Shown here: one piece after another, positions 17,871 to 26,864 of the stretch
Position numbering within the stretch: the first letter of the stretch is position 1
Layout: each line of letters begins with the position of its first letter
Origin: Mesostigma viride
Lineage: Eukaryota > Streptophyta > Mesostigmatophyceae > Mesostigmatales > Mesostigmataceae
NCBI GenBank assembly: GCA_009746045.1
Contig: RPFO01000389.1
Span: 2,255,638 to 2,319,637 of the forward strand
DNA length: 64,000 bases
Direction of reading: 5' to 3'
Program-made: the position numbers and the translations under genes
The notes under the pieces: model-generated
What the model was told of the DNA's origin: nothing
Seen by the model: only the letters and a program-made list of their open reading frames with translations
Database searches by the model: none

Positions 17871-20309
17871 TTAGGTGGAGGGCAATTTCAAAATAGCCCG
17901 CCAGGCCCGAGGGGGGCAGGCGGCCATGGCCCGAAGAATAACCTCAGGCAGCTGCACCTCCAAACTGCGGTGCAAGCCCACATAATGGGCAACCGTGGAG
18001 CTGCTAAGCCAGCGCCCCCGGCCCTGGATGTCCCCCATGCTGCGACCCGCGAGGAAATCGTGAGTGGCACCTCCATGCCGCAGCCCGTGAATGGTGAAAA
18101 TCTGGGCGACCCCCAAGGCCTGACTCGCAGCCTGCCAAATGCGCCTGAATTGCGGGTAGGTGAAAGGGAACACGGCCTCCCAAGCGTGCTTACCCGCGAT
18201 GCAGTGACGGAGGATGGTTTCAGACATCACATCTTCTACCACCACTGACTGAGTCTTGCCCTTAGAGGTCTTGGTAGACCTCAGCAGTAGGGCGCCCCGT
18301 TGAGCCGGCCCAAGCCGAACGTCAGGCTGGAGGCGCACATGGCCAACACGGAGGTTCAGCGCCTCCGAGATTCGCAGGTAATGGCGGAACACGATGACAA
18401 CCAGCAGGCCCGCAAGGCGCTGACCTTGCATGACCATCGTGCTGGCAAGTGCAAACGCCGCCTCCCATGGAATGGGAGGAGGGGCACGGGGGGGCACAAG
18501 TGTTTTCCACCCAGCGAGGACGCCACGGGCCAAGTCCCACCGCTTCACCATACCGGGATAATAAAGTTGCAACCCCATCAAGGCATTGACACACACTTGG
18601 CGGCTGTACCCCCGAAAATGAGCCCAGGCGACATACGCACAAAATGTCTCCTCAAGGGTGTCAGCTCGTGACGATGACCCGTCCGCCCGCCCACCAGCCT
18701 CCCACCAAGTCAAGAGGGAATCAAGACCACGACGGTAGGCCAGCAAAGTAGCCGGCTTTACTTTCCCCTCTAGCAATGGAAGGTAGCTAACAGGTGCAGG
18801 GGGCCCCGGGTTAGGATGGATGCCTTCCGCGGTCAGGTCGCGCACCCAGCCTGCCAAGAAAGTCGCCATGGATTGGCCGCGAGAAACGCCATCGGCTGGT
18901 TGAAGTGCACTCGGCGTCCACACCCACTGGGAACGACTCCCCGTGGCGAGGGTCAGCGCGCACAAGCGGCGGCACTGCTTGTTGAGCTTGTGGGATGAGG
19001 ACCGCCCCTTAGCCAAGCAGCCCAACGCCGCGGTGGAGTCCACCAACCTCACCACCCGCTTGCCTCGGTTTGCCAAGCTGCGCGCACTCCTCTCCACGCC
19101 CTTCACTGCAGCCCGCACCTCCTTCTCGTTGATGTGCATCCCCGGATCCCGCCAACGACTCCGGACCCCAACCCGCCATTGCTGGCTAGTGATTGCTTGT
19201 TGCGCCCGCGCGCTCAGTGGCCTAGGGCCAGCGTAGGCCACCTCACTTGGTATGAGCAAAGTCGGGTACCCCCGCACCTCTCGTGCCCTCGCCAGCTCCG
19301 TCACATCGCCCGGCTCCATGGTTGCGTACACGACACCTTGCCCGTAGGTGGACGCGTCAGATGCAACCACCTCACGGGCCAAAGGTGCGCTTCGGTCAAC
19401 CCTTAGCATGGGAGCCAAGGCCAGGGCACACTCTAACTCCTCCCGCACCCCGGCCCACAGCACCCAGGATCGCTGCCCCCACCCTTGCAGGCTGATGAAT
19501 TTGAAACATTGCTGCCAAATGGACAAGCAGCTGCGGCTTAACATCTGCAGCCACAACCACCGCCCCAAGACGGCAGCCAGCCCCTCGGCCGTAGCTCGGC
19601 CTCGAGTGAGTATAGCCTGCGTGTGGGCGATCACAAGGTTGAGCTGCTTGACCGTTGGTTCCAGCACGCCGTTCCGTCGGTGCACCACCCCTAGGGCTTC
19701 TAGCTCGTCCCCTTCCAGGCTCGCCATCTTAGTCTTCTCCTTAGACGGCACAAGGTTGTTAGGGAGGTAGCCTTCCTCAATAGCGCGCGTGATGAGCTGG
19801 TTCACCGCCTCGCAGGTCCGCCCGTTGCTGGCCACCAAGTCATCAATGGTGATGGACAGCATGGGGGCAGGGGGGTTTTCCAGGTCAATCTGAAGCTCCC
19901 CGGCGCGCTCCTCCTTGTACTCGATGGCCAAGCGCAGTGGCTGGCCACACTCGTCGCGCACCAAGGTGAGCTCACCTGCGCTTGAGAGGTAGTTGACCTG
20001 GCGCCTCGGATCCAGGGCACCGGTCATGTAGAGCACCATCTCATGGATGGCCTCCCCCAGCGCCACCGCATGGGAATGTCCCATGGCCAGCACCTTGAGC
20101 ACGGGCCACACCTTCCGCCTGGGCCCTGCCAGACCTACGCTAGTCGACCACACACTAGGAAGCCCTTGGTAGTCCCACCACCACTCGGGCACCTCGATGG
20201 AATAGTAGTATGACACGAGGTCGCTCTTGGCGCAGTAGCACCAGCCTTTGATGTAGACCTCCACGAGGATGCCCAGGTGGGGTAGCAGGATCTTGGGGGG
20301 TCCACCCAC
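17871..20309 (-). CDS. YR-2 Pol: RT (C-terminal part), RNase H, tyrosine recombinase
   Basis: An open frame of 812 residues. RT motif A is AKSDLVSYY (Asp 30) and the catalytic pair is ITIDDLV (155-157), replacing the usual YxDD. RNase H acidic residues appear in VASDAS (318), INEKEV (395-397), RLVDSTAAL (424) and PADGVS (473). The motif EGIHPNPGP (495-503) follows. The recombinase has YLRISEALNL (Arg about 646), HGLRHGGATH (741-744), GRGRW (767) and AHYV (Tyr 776), the R-HxxR-W-Y set. It would reverse transcribe the element and integrate a circular DNA. The RT N-terminus is in another frame upstream (see 20295-20990). All catalytic residues look intact. Confidence 0.85.
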   Translation of the reverse strand: MGGPPKILLPHLGILVEVYIKGWCYCAKSDLVSYYYSIEVPEWWWDYQGLPSVWSTSVGLAGPRRKVWPVLKVLAMGHSHAVALGEAIHEMVLYMTGALDPRRQVNYLSSAGELTLVRDECGQPLRLAIEYKEERAGELQIDLENPPAPMLSITIDDLVASNGRTCEAVNQLITRAIEEGYLPNNLVPSKEKTKMASLEGDELEALGVVHRRNGVLEPTVKQLNLVIAHTQAILTRGRATAEGLAAVLGRWLWLQMLSRSCLSIWQQCFKFISLQGWGQRSWVLWAGVREELECALALAPMLRVDRSAPLAREVVASDASTYGQGVVYATMEPGDVTELARAREVRGYPTLLIPSEVAYAGPRPLSARAQQAITSQQWRVGVRSRWRDPGMHINEKEVRAAVKGVERSARSLANRGKRVVRLVDSTAALGCLAKGRSSSHKLNKQCRRLCALTLATGSRSQWVWTPSALQPADGVSRGQSMATFLAGWVRDLTAEGIHPNPGPPAPVSYLPLLEGKVKPATLLAYRRGLDSLLTWWEAGGRADGSSSRADTLEETFCAYVAWAHFRGYSRQVCVNALMGLQLYYPGMVKRWDLARGVLAGWKTLVPPRAPPPIPWEAAFALASTMVMQGQRLAGLLVVIVFRHYLRISEALNLRVGHVRLQPDVRLGPAQRGALLLRSTKTSKGKTQSVVVEDVMSETILRHCIAGKHAWEAVFPFTYPQFRRIWQAASQALGVAQIFTIHGLRHGGATHDFLAGRSMGDIQGRGRWLSSSTVAHYVGLHRSLEVQLPEVILRAMAACPPRAWRAILKLPST
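18801..18827 (-). other. 2A-like motif between RNase H and recombinase
   Basis: It encodes EGIHPNPGP just after the RNase H domain. The NPGP core of ribosome-skipping 2A peptides is intact. The usual upstream D-(V/I)-E-x is replaced by G-I-H-P. It is also conserved in the diverged YR-1 copy (62043-62069). Activity is uncertain. Confidence 0.5.
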
Positions 20310-20990
20310 AGCAGGTTGCCCAGCTTCCTGTTGACGATGAACCGAAGCTCACCCACCCCCTTGGCCACTCCAAAGCAGCCATCCACCCACTTGGGCCGCC
20401 TCTCCCGGAACGCCACCATGCCCACGCCCGCTGCCCGGCTCATGAGCTTGCCCCATTCAGCCATGGAGCATCCCCGGCTGGGCTTGGGCACATTCCAATA
20501 CTTTGCGCTCGCCACGACCGCTGGCTTGATGCAGTTCTCTTCGCTGGCATATATCTCCCGCCAGCTCGGCCGCATAGCCAACAGGTCGAGCAGCCGTGCC
20601 TTCCCCGCCACCTCCGCCTTTGGTAGACTCACCGCGTCCGCGCGCAGTTGTTCATACTTATTCTGCTTCCCATATATTGCATCAGCACCTTCTTGCTCCT
20701 GGCCTGTCGCAACGCCCCCTACGCGGCGACTGTGCCAGGTGCAGTGCCTCTTGACCCTCGCAAGGGCCTCCTCCCTCCCCTTAGAGCACGCCCCTCTAGG
20801 GTTAGGAGGAGGGTCTTGCCCCCCTCCCCACAGCCAATTAAGCCAACGCACTACCTTGCATTGCAGTGTGTACTCGCGGTGGCGGCGCGTGGCACGCTGT
20901 CGCCGGCGTGCCGATCTCACCCTGCCCCACGCGGTGTACGCTGGCCTAAGTGGGTATGGCAGCGGGAAAAGGGAGCGGTCCCGCTGGGAT
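20295..20990 (-). pseudogene. YR-2 Pol N-terminal segment (RT fingers) in another frame
   Basis: The open frame running 21787 to 20135 includes YGKQNKYEQLRADAVSLPKA and then GVGELRFIVNRKLGNLLWVDPP, which fits the N-terminal RT region before motif A. From about 20300, at a run of six G/C (GGGGGG on the plus strand), the coding potential moves into the frame of the 812-residue ORF. Both assembly copies have the same six-base run. The break is therefore a real frameshift mutation, a programmed frameshift or a systematic homopolymer error. Confidence 0.6.
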
Positions 20991-20999
20991 TCTATTTCC

Positions 21000-21787
21000 C
21001 TACTTGTTGAGCCTTGCTGAGCTTGTCCAAGAGGATGGCAGTTTGGAGAGCTGCCTTGACAGCCGGGGTGGCTGACAGTGCAGCCTCCTCCCCCAATGGC
21101 AGGAGGTGGCTGGCCACCTTCCACCCCCCCCTCCTTGCCCTCCACCTGCAGCAAGGCCGCCACCACCCTCATTAGGTACTCCATGCCCACAAGCTCCCCG
21201 GCTGCTGAGCCCAGCTCCTTGAGAAGGGTGTCCATGGCCAATGCAATGTTCATGACAATTTTCCTGTTCTCCATGTTCCGCCAATTTCCAGGCTTTACCG
21301 TCATGACCCACGACCGGATTCCCATCCCATTGTCGCTGGCGTCCTCCAACACCCCCGGCAGCACCCGCTCCGAAACCCGATATTTCACGCTCTTGGCTCG
21401 GCTTGGCAGCGCCACCCCTTTCGAGGCCTTGAAGTGGCTTCCCGCCCCCTCCATTCCTCCCAGCGCTGCCTTCAAACCTTGCATGAATTTCTCGGCTGCG
21501 ACCTCCCCCTCCTCGTCCTCCTCGTCGTCCTGATTTTCGGTTTCCGGAGGTGCCCCAACGAATGTCGCCAACCTCGCCCTCATTTCCTTTCCGACAGCCC
21601 CCCCACCTGCCGAAACCTTGGCCGCGCCTTTCGGCTTGGCCATTTTTCGCTGCGCAGGTGTCGTTGGTGGCAGCGCCTGATCCTCCTCCTCGTCCGCCGC
21701 GAGATCTGCCACGGCCAGCAGTTTTGCCACCAACGTTCCGTTTGGGTCACGTGCGTCCAACACGTCGCCAACATCAACGTGCATCAA
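21000..21787 (-). CDS. YR-2 Gag-like protein, main part
   Basis: From MMHVDVGDVLDARDPNGTLV the frame covers an acidic and Lys-rich linker and a helical region (NIALAMDTLLKELGSAAGEL). The two assembly copies differ in C-tract lengths near 21120 (40490-40512), which changes the reading of the last ~50 residues. The most protein-like ending is ILLDKLSKAQQVGK, at about 21000. No zinc knuckle is visible. Position directly upstream of RT and composition suggest Gag. Its N-terminus may lie at 22831-22556, beyond a 762 bp insertion. Confidence 0.55.
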
Positions 21788-21793
21788 GTTTTG

Positions 21794-22555
21794 TTTAAGT
21801 GGCCAGCCGGAGCGGCTGCTTAGGTTTTAGCGGACAAGTGTTCGAAGCGCGTCATTGGTGAATTACTTGGGAACTTGGGTTTCCCCGCGAAACTCCAACC
21901 GCACGTTCAGATTTCCAAATCTCAAGTAAAGTTCGGCGCAACTTTCTGAACGGGGGCAGTTGACGAGCAGCATTCCTCCGGACGAATGAATTGCGTTCCA
22001 TACTTGCGCAAAATTTTGAAAGGTAGCTTGCGTGCAGCCCTACTAAAATTTGCGCGGACGTTCAGATTTCCAAATCTCGGGTAAATTTCGGCGGAACTTT
22101 CTGAACGGGGGTAGTTGGCGGGCAGCGTTCCTCCAGACGAATGAAATGCGTTCCATACTAGCGCAAAATTTTGAAAGGTAGCTTGCGTGCAGCCCTACTA
22201 AAATTTGCGCGAAGTGTGGGACTGAAAATTCGTAACGGAAACTTTTTGGTAGTTGCCGTCACTTCCTTTTGTGCAAACGTGTGGGAGTGAAAATTCGTAA
22301 CGGAAACTTTTTGGTAGTTGCCGTCACTTCATTTTGCGCGAGTGTTGGGCTGAAAATTCGTAACGGAAACTTTTTGGTAGTTGGCGTCACTTCCTTTGGT
22401 TCGACTGAAAATTCGCTGAAATTCGCTGAAATTCGTACCGTAGCCTAATTTTTAGTACCTCGAAGTGACGGGGCACCTAAAAATTTGCCCACAAGTACAC
22501 TTGGCAGCGCGCTCACTGGGAAAAATTGTACAGCCGCTCCGGCGGGCCACTTGAA
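21794..22555. mobile_element. Small TIR element inside YR-2 gag
   Basis: The ends are near-perfect inverted repeats of about 25 bp (AAGTGGCC[A/C]GCCGGAGCGGCTG with flanking TT(T/C)). The interior has two copies of a ~150 bp unit (21903-22055, 22058-22210) and three copies of a ~45 bp unit containing AAAATTCGTAACGGAAAC (22225-22400). No target duplication or transposase is evident. Removing it brings the frame ending LLADHYNS next to the frame beginning QNLMHVDVGD, which supports an insertion into one gene. Confidence 0.5.
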
Positions 22556-22831
22556 CGAATTGTAATGATCGGCCAGCAACTGCACGACAGACTTCAGCTG
22601 GCTCGAGCTCCACGAGCTGGCGTCCGTCACCCAGTCCTCGGCACCGAAGACCTGCTCGACAGCCCCCACCGCCTCTGCGGGGCTGATGCACTTGGCGAGC
22701 AGAGTGGCGAGCTGCTTCTTTTTGGCGCTGAAGGCGACTGGCGCGTGACTGGCGGCAGCAGCCCGCGGTGTGGGCGTCCCGTCCTCCCCGCGCGCTGCCT
22801 GCCCTCCTGTAGCTTTGCGCCCCTTCGGCAT
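22445..22831 (-). CDS. Small ORF at the 5' end of YR-2, probable Gag N-terminus
   Basis: It encodes 128 residues beginning MPKGRKATGGQAARGEDGT. It has a basic, low-complexity start followed by a compact helical segment (KKKQLATLLAKCISPAEAVG; LKSVVQLLADHYN). The last ~30 residues (from FKWPAGAA) run through the inverted repeat of the small TIR element and into its interior, so the native protein probably continued into the 21787 frame. The first ORF after the A1 repeat is where gag is expected. No known motif. Confidence 0.5.
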   Translation of the reverse strand: MPKGRKATGGQAARGEDGTPTPRAAAASHAPVAFSAKKKQLATLLAKCISPAEAVGAVEQVFGAEDWVTDASSWSSSQLKSVVQLLADHYNSFKWPAGAAVQFFPVSALPSVLVGKFLGAPSLRGTKN

Positions 22832-22918
22832 TGCTGCTCAGGGCCAAAAATGGCTCCGACAGTACAGGTTCGTCAAACCAGAGGTTCGTTTCCCCTGGCT
22901 TGCTGTCGCCACCCTCGT

Positions 22919-23350
22919 GAAAAGAAAAGAGGCCGACCTTAGCTAGGTGGGTTTGTTTTTGTCCTTTTTTGCGTGTCATGCGGCCTTGGCCCGGACGGCA
23001 TTTTTTCGCCACGCAAATGTTGCGTCTGAACAAATGACGCAATGTGGCGTTCTAATTGCCGGCAGCTTACGTAAGGCTGCCGGGGCTATTAGGTCACATA
23101 TTGCGTGAGAGAAAGAATCTAGATCTAGTTAATCACTACGCCATGAGCCAAGAAACCTAGACAGTGGCAGGTTTATATCTCAACGTAGCTCCTGCCACCT
23201 GGCCAAGAAAAACTGGCCAAAGCTTTGGCCACGACTGATCCGGATCAGGCCGCACCGGCCTCAAAAGGTATGTCACGTGAACCCAATAACCTAGCTATAG
23301 CGGCTACCCTTCCATCTCACTATAAAGAAACTATGTTCAGAGAACCACGA
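22919..23350 (-). repeat. YR-2 A1 direct repeat
   Basis: 432 bp, the same as A2 (17230-17661). Its outer edge GAACCACGA abuts the chromovirus LTR at 23351. As the 5' repeat it should contain the promoter; TATAAAG at about 23321 (plus sense) is within it but on the opposite strand to the genes. Confidence 0.8.
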
Positions 23351-23870
23351 GTAGTTACGGACGTAAATTAGGTCTTTTGCCTCGGTTGTCCCTAGGCTTA
23401 CGTGTAGCTCCTACCGGGACACTATTGTCCTCGTAACAGTACTGTGGTACATTGGGTGCCTTTGGGCGCCGCGCCGCGTACTTTATTAGTGGTCCTGATC
23501 CTTTGGTAGAATGTAGTGGACCAGCGTGCATCTGTAGGCGAGGGCCATGTCGGCCCGAGCGTGTTGGACCGTTGGTGACCATTTATGCACGTTCTACCCC
23601 TCGTGTGTGCACTCGGCGTGTGTTAAATGAATTAACACATATAGGCTTGGGTCACGGCAGTGTAGTGTGTTTCCTTCCTCTATTCCTGGAGTAAACGGGT
23701 TTTGGTAAATGGTTGTATGGCGTATTACAGTAACACATACGTTAATGCATTGAGATCAGCTCCGTCTCGTTCGTCTTTCGCTAGGGGTTTGAGTAGAGGA
23801 GGCCTGACCAATTTAGGTAGCATCAGGCCCATTAGAGGTAGAGGTGGCGGTAGAAGTTCAGGACGTAACA
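23351..23870 (+). repeat. Chromovirus 5' LTR, remainder (first copy)
   Basis: It continues the LTR begun at 17099 and ends GGACGTAACA, the inverse of the start TGTTACGTC (9 bp terminal inverted repeat). As far as I can read, it is identical to the 3' LTR at 61453-61972, indicating recent insertion. Confidence 0.85.
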
Positions 23871-24419
23871 ATGGTTCCGGAGGAACTTTCGTAGGTAGAG
23901 AACGAGACGACGGTCCTTTGTCACATACGCCTTTGCAAGAACCCTTCCGCGTCCAGGGATACGAAGACCGGACACTTTCTTGACAGGTATAATGGGCGGG
24001 TCGCCTTCAAGCTGGGAGAGTAGTGCTGCCCGGTTCGGGACACGATCTGCCTAGATGCTAGACCTGCTCGCAGCGGATAAACCCTTTCGTAGCTAGCCTG
24101 TCTTTCGCCTTGTTTTCCTGCTTACGGTTGCTTCCTGTCGTAGATAGGGGATTATTACTGTTCGGATCGGCCAGCGTGAGACGATTAGCGTCGCAGTAGC
24201 CTACACCTTTTTCCTTCGTGCTGCTGTTTTATTAGACGGCCGCACCCGCAGAGATACGGGTCGCTGTTTTAGGACGAGCGCTGGACTATTCGGTCGCTGA
24301 TTTAGGACGAGCGCTGGATAATTCCGCCCTCATGCTGCTTTCGGTGATCCAGATTGCCCAGATAAGTCGCCTACCCCTTCTTCTAGCGTGACGTCACAAG
24401 ACCCACCAGGTGCGTTACC
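23871..24419 (+). other. Chromovirus leader with candidate primer-binding site
   Basis: One base after the LTR is TGGTTCCGGAGGAAC, a TGG-starting candidate primer-binding site that can itself fold (GTTCC/GGAAC). The ~550 bp leader has no confident ORF. It contains a short tandem duplication of TTTAGGACGAGCGCTGGA at about 24268-24320. Confidence 0.6.
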
Positions 24420-24812
24420 ATGAGCCAACGTCGTGTTTTTACTGCGCCTTCCCATTCGTCCAGTGACAATAGCTTAGCTAAATATTACGTAGTTATTACC
24501 CCTCAATGGTCAGCCATTTTCCTCTCTTGGTCAGATGCTAGGAAGATAGTGCAAAATCGTACATATAATGTAGTTAGGTATAAGAAATTTGTTACCTTCG
24601 AGGAAGCCCAACAATTCCTTATAGACCATAGTGTATCAGATTTAGGCCTACACGTACGTTCTACTCCTCATGGTAGCCCTCCTGTAGAAGCTCTAGATTT
24701 TGCTACCCCTCCTTCGTCTCCCCCTAAGCGGGCTGCATCCTCATCTAGCTTAGATACTCCTCTCACCTTAGAATTCGGTTCCCTATCCATTACTGTTGTT
24801 AAAAAGGATTGA
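24420..24812 (+). CDS. RNase H1-type hybrid-binding-domain protein upstream of gag
   Basis: 130 residues from the ATG at 24420 (ACCATGAGC context). Residues 21-69 (KYYVVITPQW...SWSDARKIVQ...YKKFVTFEEAQQFL) match the pattern of the RNase H1 N-terminal hybrid-binding / caulimovirus viroplasmin-type domain. That domain has an aromatic start, a W in SW, YKKF, then an EA-x-x-FL helix, and binds RNA/DNA hybrids and dsRNA. The C-terminus is Ser/Pro-rich with a PPKRAASSSS patch. A separate ORF of this kind before gag is not part of the standard gypsy layout. It may bind the reverse-transcription intermediate; that role is inference. Intact in both copies. Confidence 0.75.
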   Translation: MSQRRVFTAPSHSSSDNSLAKYYVVITPQWSAIFLSWSDARKIVQNRTYNVVRYKKFVTFEEAQQFLIDHSVSDLGLHVRSTPHGSPPVEALDFATPPSSPPKRAASSSSLDTPLTLEFGSLSITVVKKD

Positions 24813-24936
24813 TTTAAATTGTTTCCTTCTTTTAGGACATTAAAAGCTTTTTCTTTTCTTTCCTTGCCTTAAATTAGGCCTTGTCCTTTATCCTTGTTGC
24901 TTTCAGTTAGATTCCTAATCATTTACTTAATTAAAA

Positions 24937-26690
24937 ATGGATCCCGTGGGTGGTAACATGTCGCCTATACCTACCAACACTCCTACTATGAGTAATAATA
25001 ATAATAATACTAACAACCATAACAACAATCATGGTAACCGACGGGACTCACTTGAAACGGTTCACCATCTCACTCCTCAAGGTAATCTTCGTACCTCACC
25101 TCCTTCTCCTGTTACTGGTGGTCGCCGTCGTCCCTCACTTACCCCTCCTACCTATGAACAACGTATGCAAGTCAGATTTAGTGATGACCCTTCCCTTACC
25201 TTGAACCAGGCCCCTGCCCCTCCTGCAACCTTGGCTCAAACCCCCAGCAGGTCCTCACTAACTAACAATGTTTCTAGGCCTCCTTCCCACCCTGTGCCTT
25301 CCATGCCTGCTTTTAACACGGGTCGTACCTCTGCCCCTGTCGGCCCTTCTGGGCGCCCTAGTGCAGTTCCCTTTTACCCACCTGCTTCCTGGCCCTACCC
25401 TGATACGGCCTATGAGGCTGCCCAGGTCCCTACCCGTGTAGCTGATTTAGAAGTTGATAGTGATTTCAGCACCATGCCTCTAGATGACAGAAATTATGAT
25501 CATTTTGCCTACTCCTCTCTTCGTGAGCAATATACTGTACCCTTCTCCTATGGGCACCAGCCTGAAACGGTGGCCCCTTCTAGACCCCTACCCAAAACCT
25601 TTCCTCTTCCTTCCTTCTATCCCGCTTATGTAGCAGTGGAAGATAGTGGCCCTATGGGAAAAACTGACTCTTCTAATCCCCCTAAGCCCCCTGCTCAGTT
25701 CCCCTCTTTGCTAACCTTCCCAAGCTGGATGTCAAGTCTACCCCTCAACAGTTTTTCACCTTTATTATGTTGCTTACCCAGAACACAGAGTCGTGGCAGA
25801 ATCATAATAGATGGCGTCTCTCTGATGCTGTACTAGTCCCTCACTATCTTACAACCTGCATTACTCCTGAGCTTGCTAACCTCATTCAGTGTGAGTCTTT
25901 GGCCTCTCATGCCTACCCTAACTCTGTAGCAGAATTGTTTAAGCGTTTAGAGAACCATTTAGTCCCTCCTGATTCAGATTGGCAGGATAGATTAGCCTTT
26001 GGTACCTTGCAGCAGGGTACTAAATCATTTAAGGAGTATATGAAAGAGTTTGATGCTCAGATGGTACGAATTAGGGATTTGTCGGGTGCAGAAGTACGTG
26101 CTCGCTTCCTCCAAGGCCTCAGTAGACCTTTATTACGTGAAGTCAAGCGCCAGTTCTCTGCCTACCGTTTTACTGATCTGCCCCTCAAGCATGTGCGCCA
26201 GCATCTCTTGCGAGTAGCAGATTTCTTCACCACTCCTTCTCTCCCTACCCGTTCCCGTATTAATAATATTATCCTTACCCCTGAGGAGGAGAACTCCTAT
26301 GTAGAAGAATTAGATATCTGCGTTGCTGATCTTTCAGCTCTTGATGTCTCTCATATCACATGCTATCATTGTAAGGAAGTAGGTCATCTTAAACGTGAGT
26401 GCCCCAAGTTCCTTTCGGGTGCTCCCCCTCATCCCGACGCTCGCCCTCCTCGTACCCCTCAGCGTGCTCCTATTCGTCCCACTTCAGGACGCATTCCCTC
26501 AGCTACCCCTAGTAGGCTGAATGCTGTGCAGACAGGACCCCCAGGGTTCCCCTATGATAATCAGGCTCCCGCACCCTCTTCGCTCCCTCGTGACCCTCCA
26601 GCAGTGGCTTTTTCGCCAGGGTCTTCTTCGGGGTTAGTTCCTATGGATTTGGGGGGGAGGGGGAACAGTAGGCCTGTCAGCCGGGGGTAA
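24937..26690 (+). pseudogene. Chromovirus Gag (first copy)
   Basis: The ATG at 24937 lies in an A-rich context. The N-terminal third is low complexity (Asn, Pro, Ser). The capsid-like part has FVPPDSDW...LAFGTLQQGTKSFKEYMKEFD and FLQGLSRPLLREVKRQF, the retrotransposon Gag helix block, then CYHCKEVGHLKREC (C-x2-C-x4-H-x4-C, near 26361-26403). The frame moves from the 24937-25836 ORF to the 25767-26690 ORF between about 25690 and 25770. The second assembly copy breaks at other points, so most breaks are sequence errors. Gag packages the RNA in cytoplasmic particles. Confidence 0.75.
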
Positions 26691-26864
26691 CCTGGACAGG
26701 TCCTTAGATAGTACCCCAGATAAAAATTTTTGCCTGCCTGTTTTTATAACCTCTGTAGGAGCTGAATCTTCCCTACCACTACGTGTGCGTCCTCTTATGT
26801 TCTTGAATGGTGGTTTAACCGTTCCCCATACTGTTGTAGACCCTTTCTTGCATGCTGATGAACT

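Larger units (their letters stand above)
17122..23350 (-). mobile_element. YR-2 tyrosine-recombinase retroelement (PAT/Ngaro-like), first copy
   Basis: Minus-strand element. A1 (23350-22919, 432 bp) is followed by gag, RT, RNase H and YR, then B1 (17798-17662, 137 bp), A2 (17661-17230, 432 bp) and B2 (17204-17122). A1 and A2 are the same sequence and length, and B2 matches B1 but lacks its outer 54 bp. Split direct repeats A1-B1-A2-B2 with a tyrosine recombinase define PAT/Ngaro-type DIRS-order elements such as Kangaroo of Volvox. It sits in the chromovirus 5' LTR without a target duplication, as expected for YR integration; one T of the LTR is missing at the junction. Confidence 0.85.
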
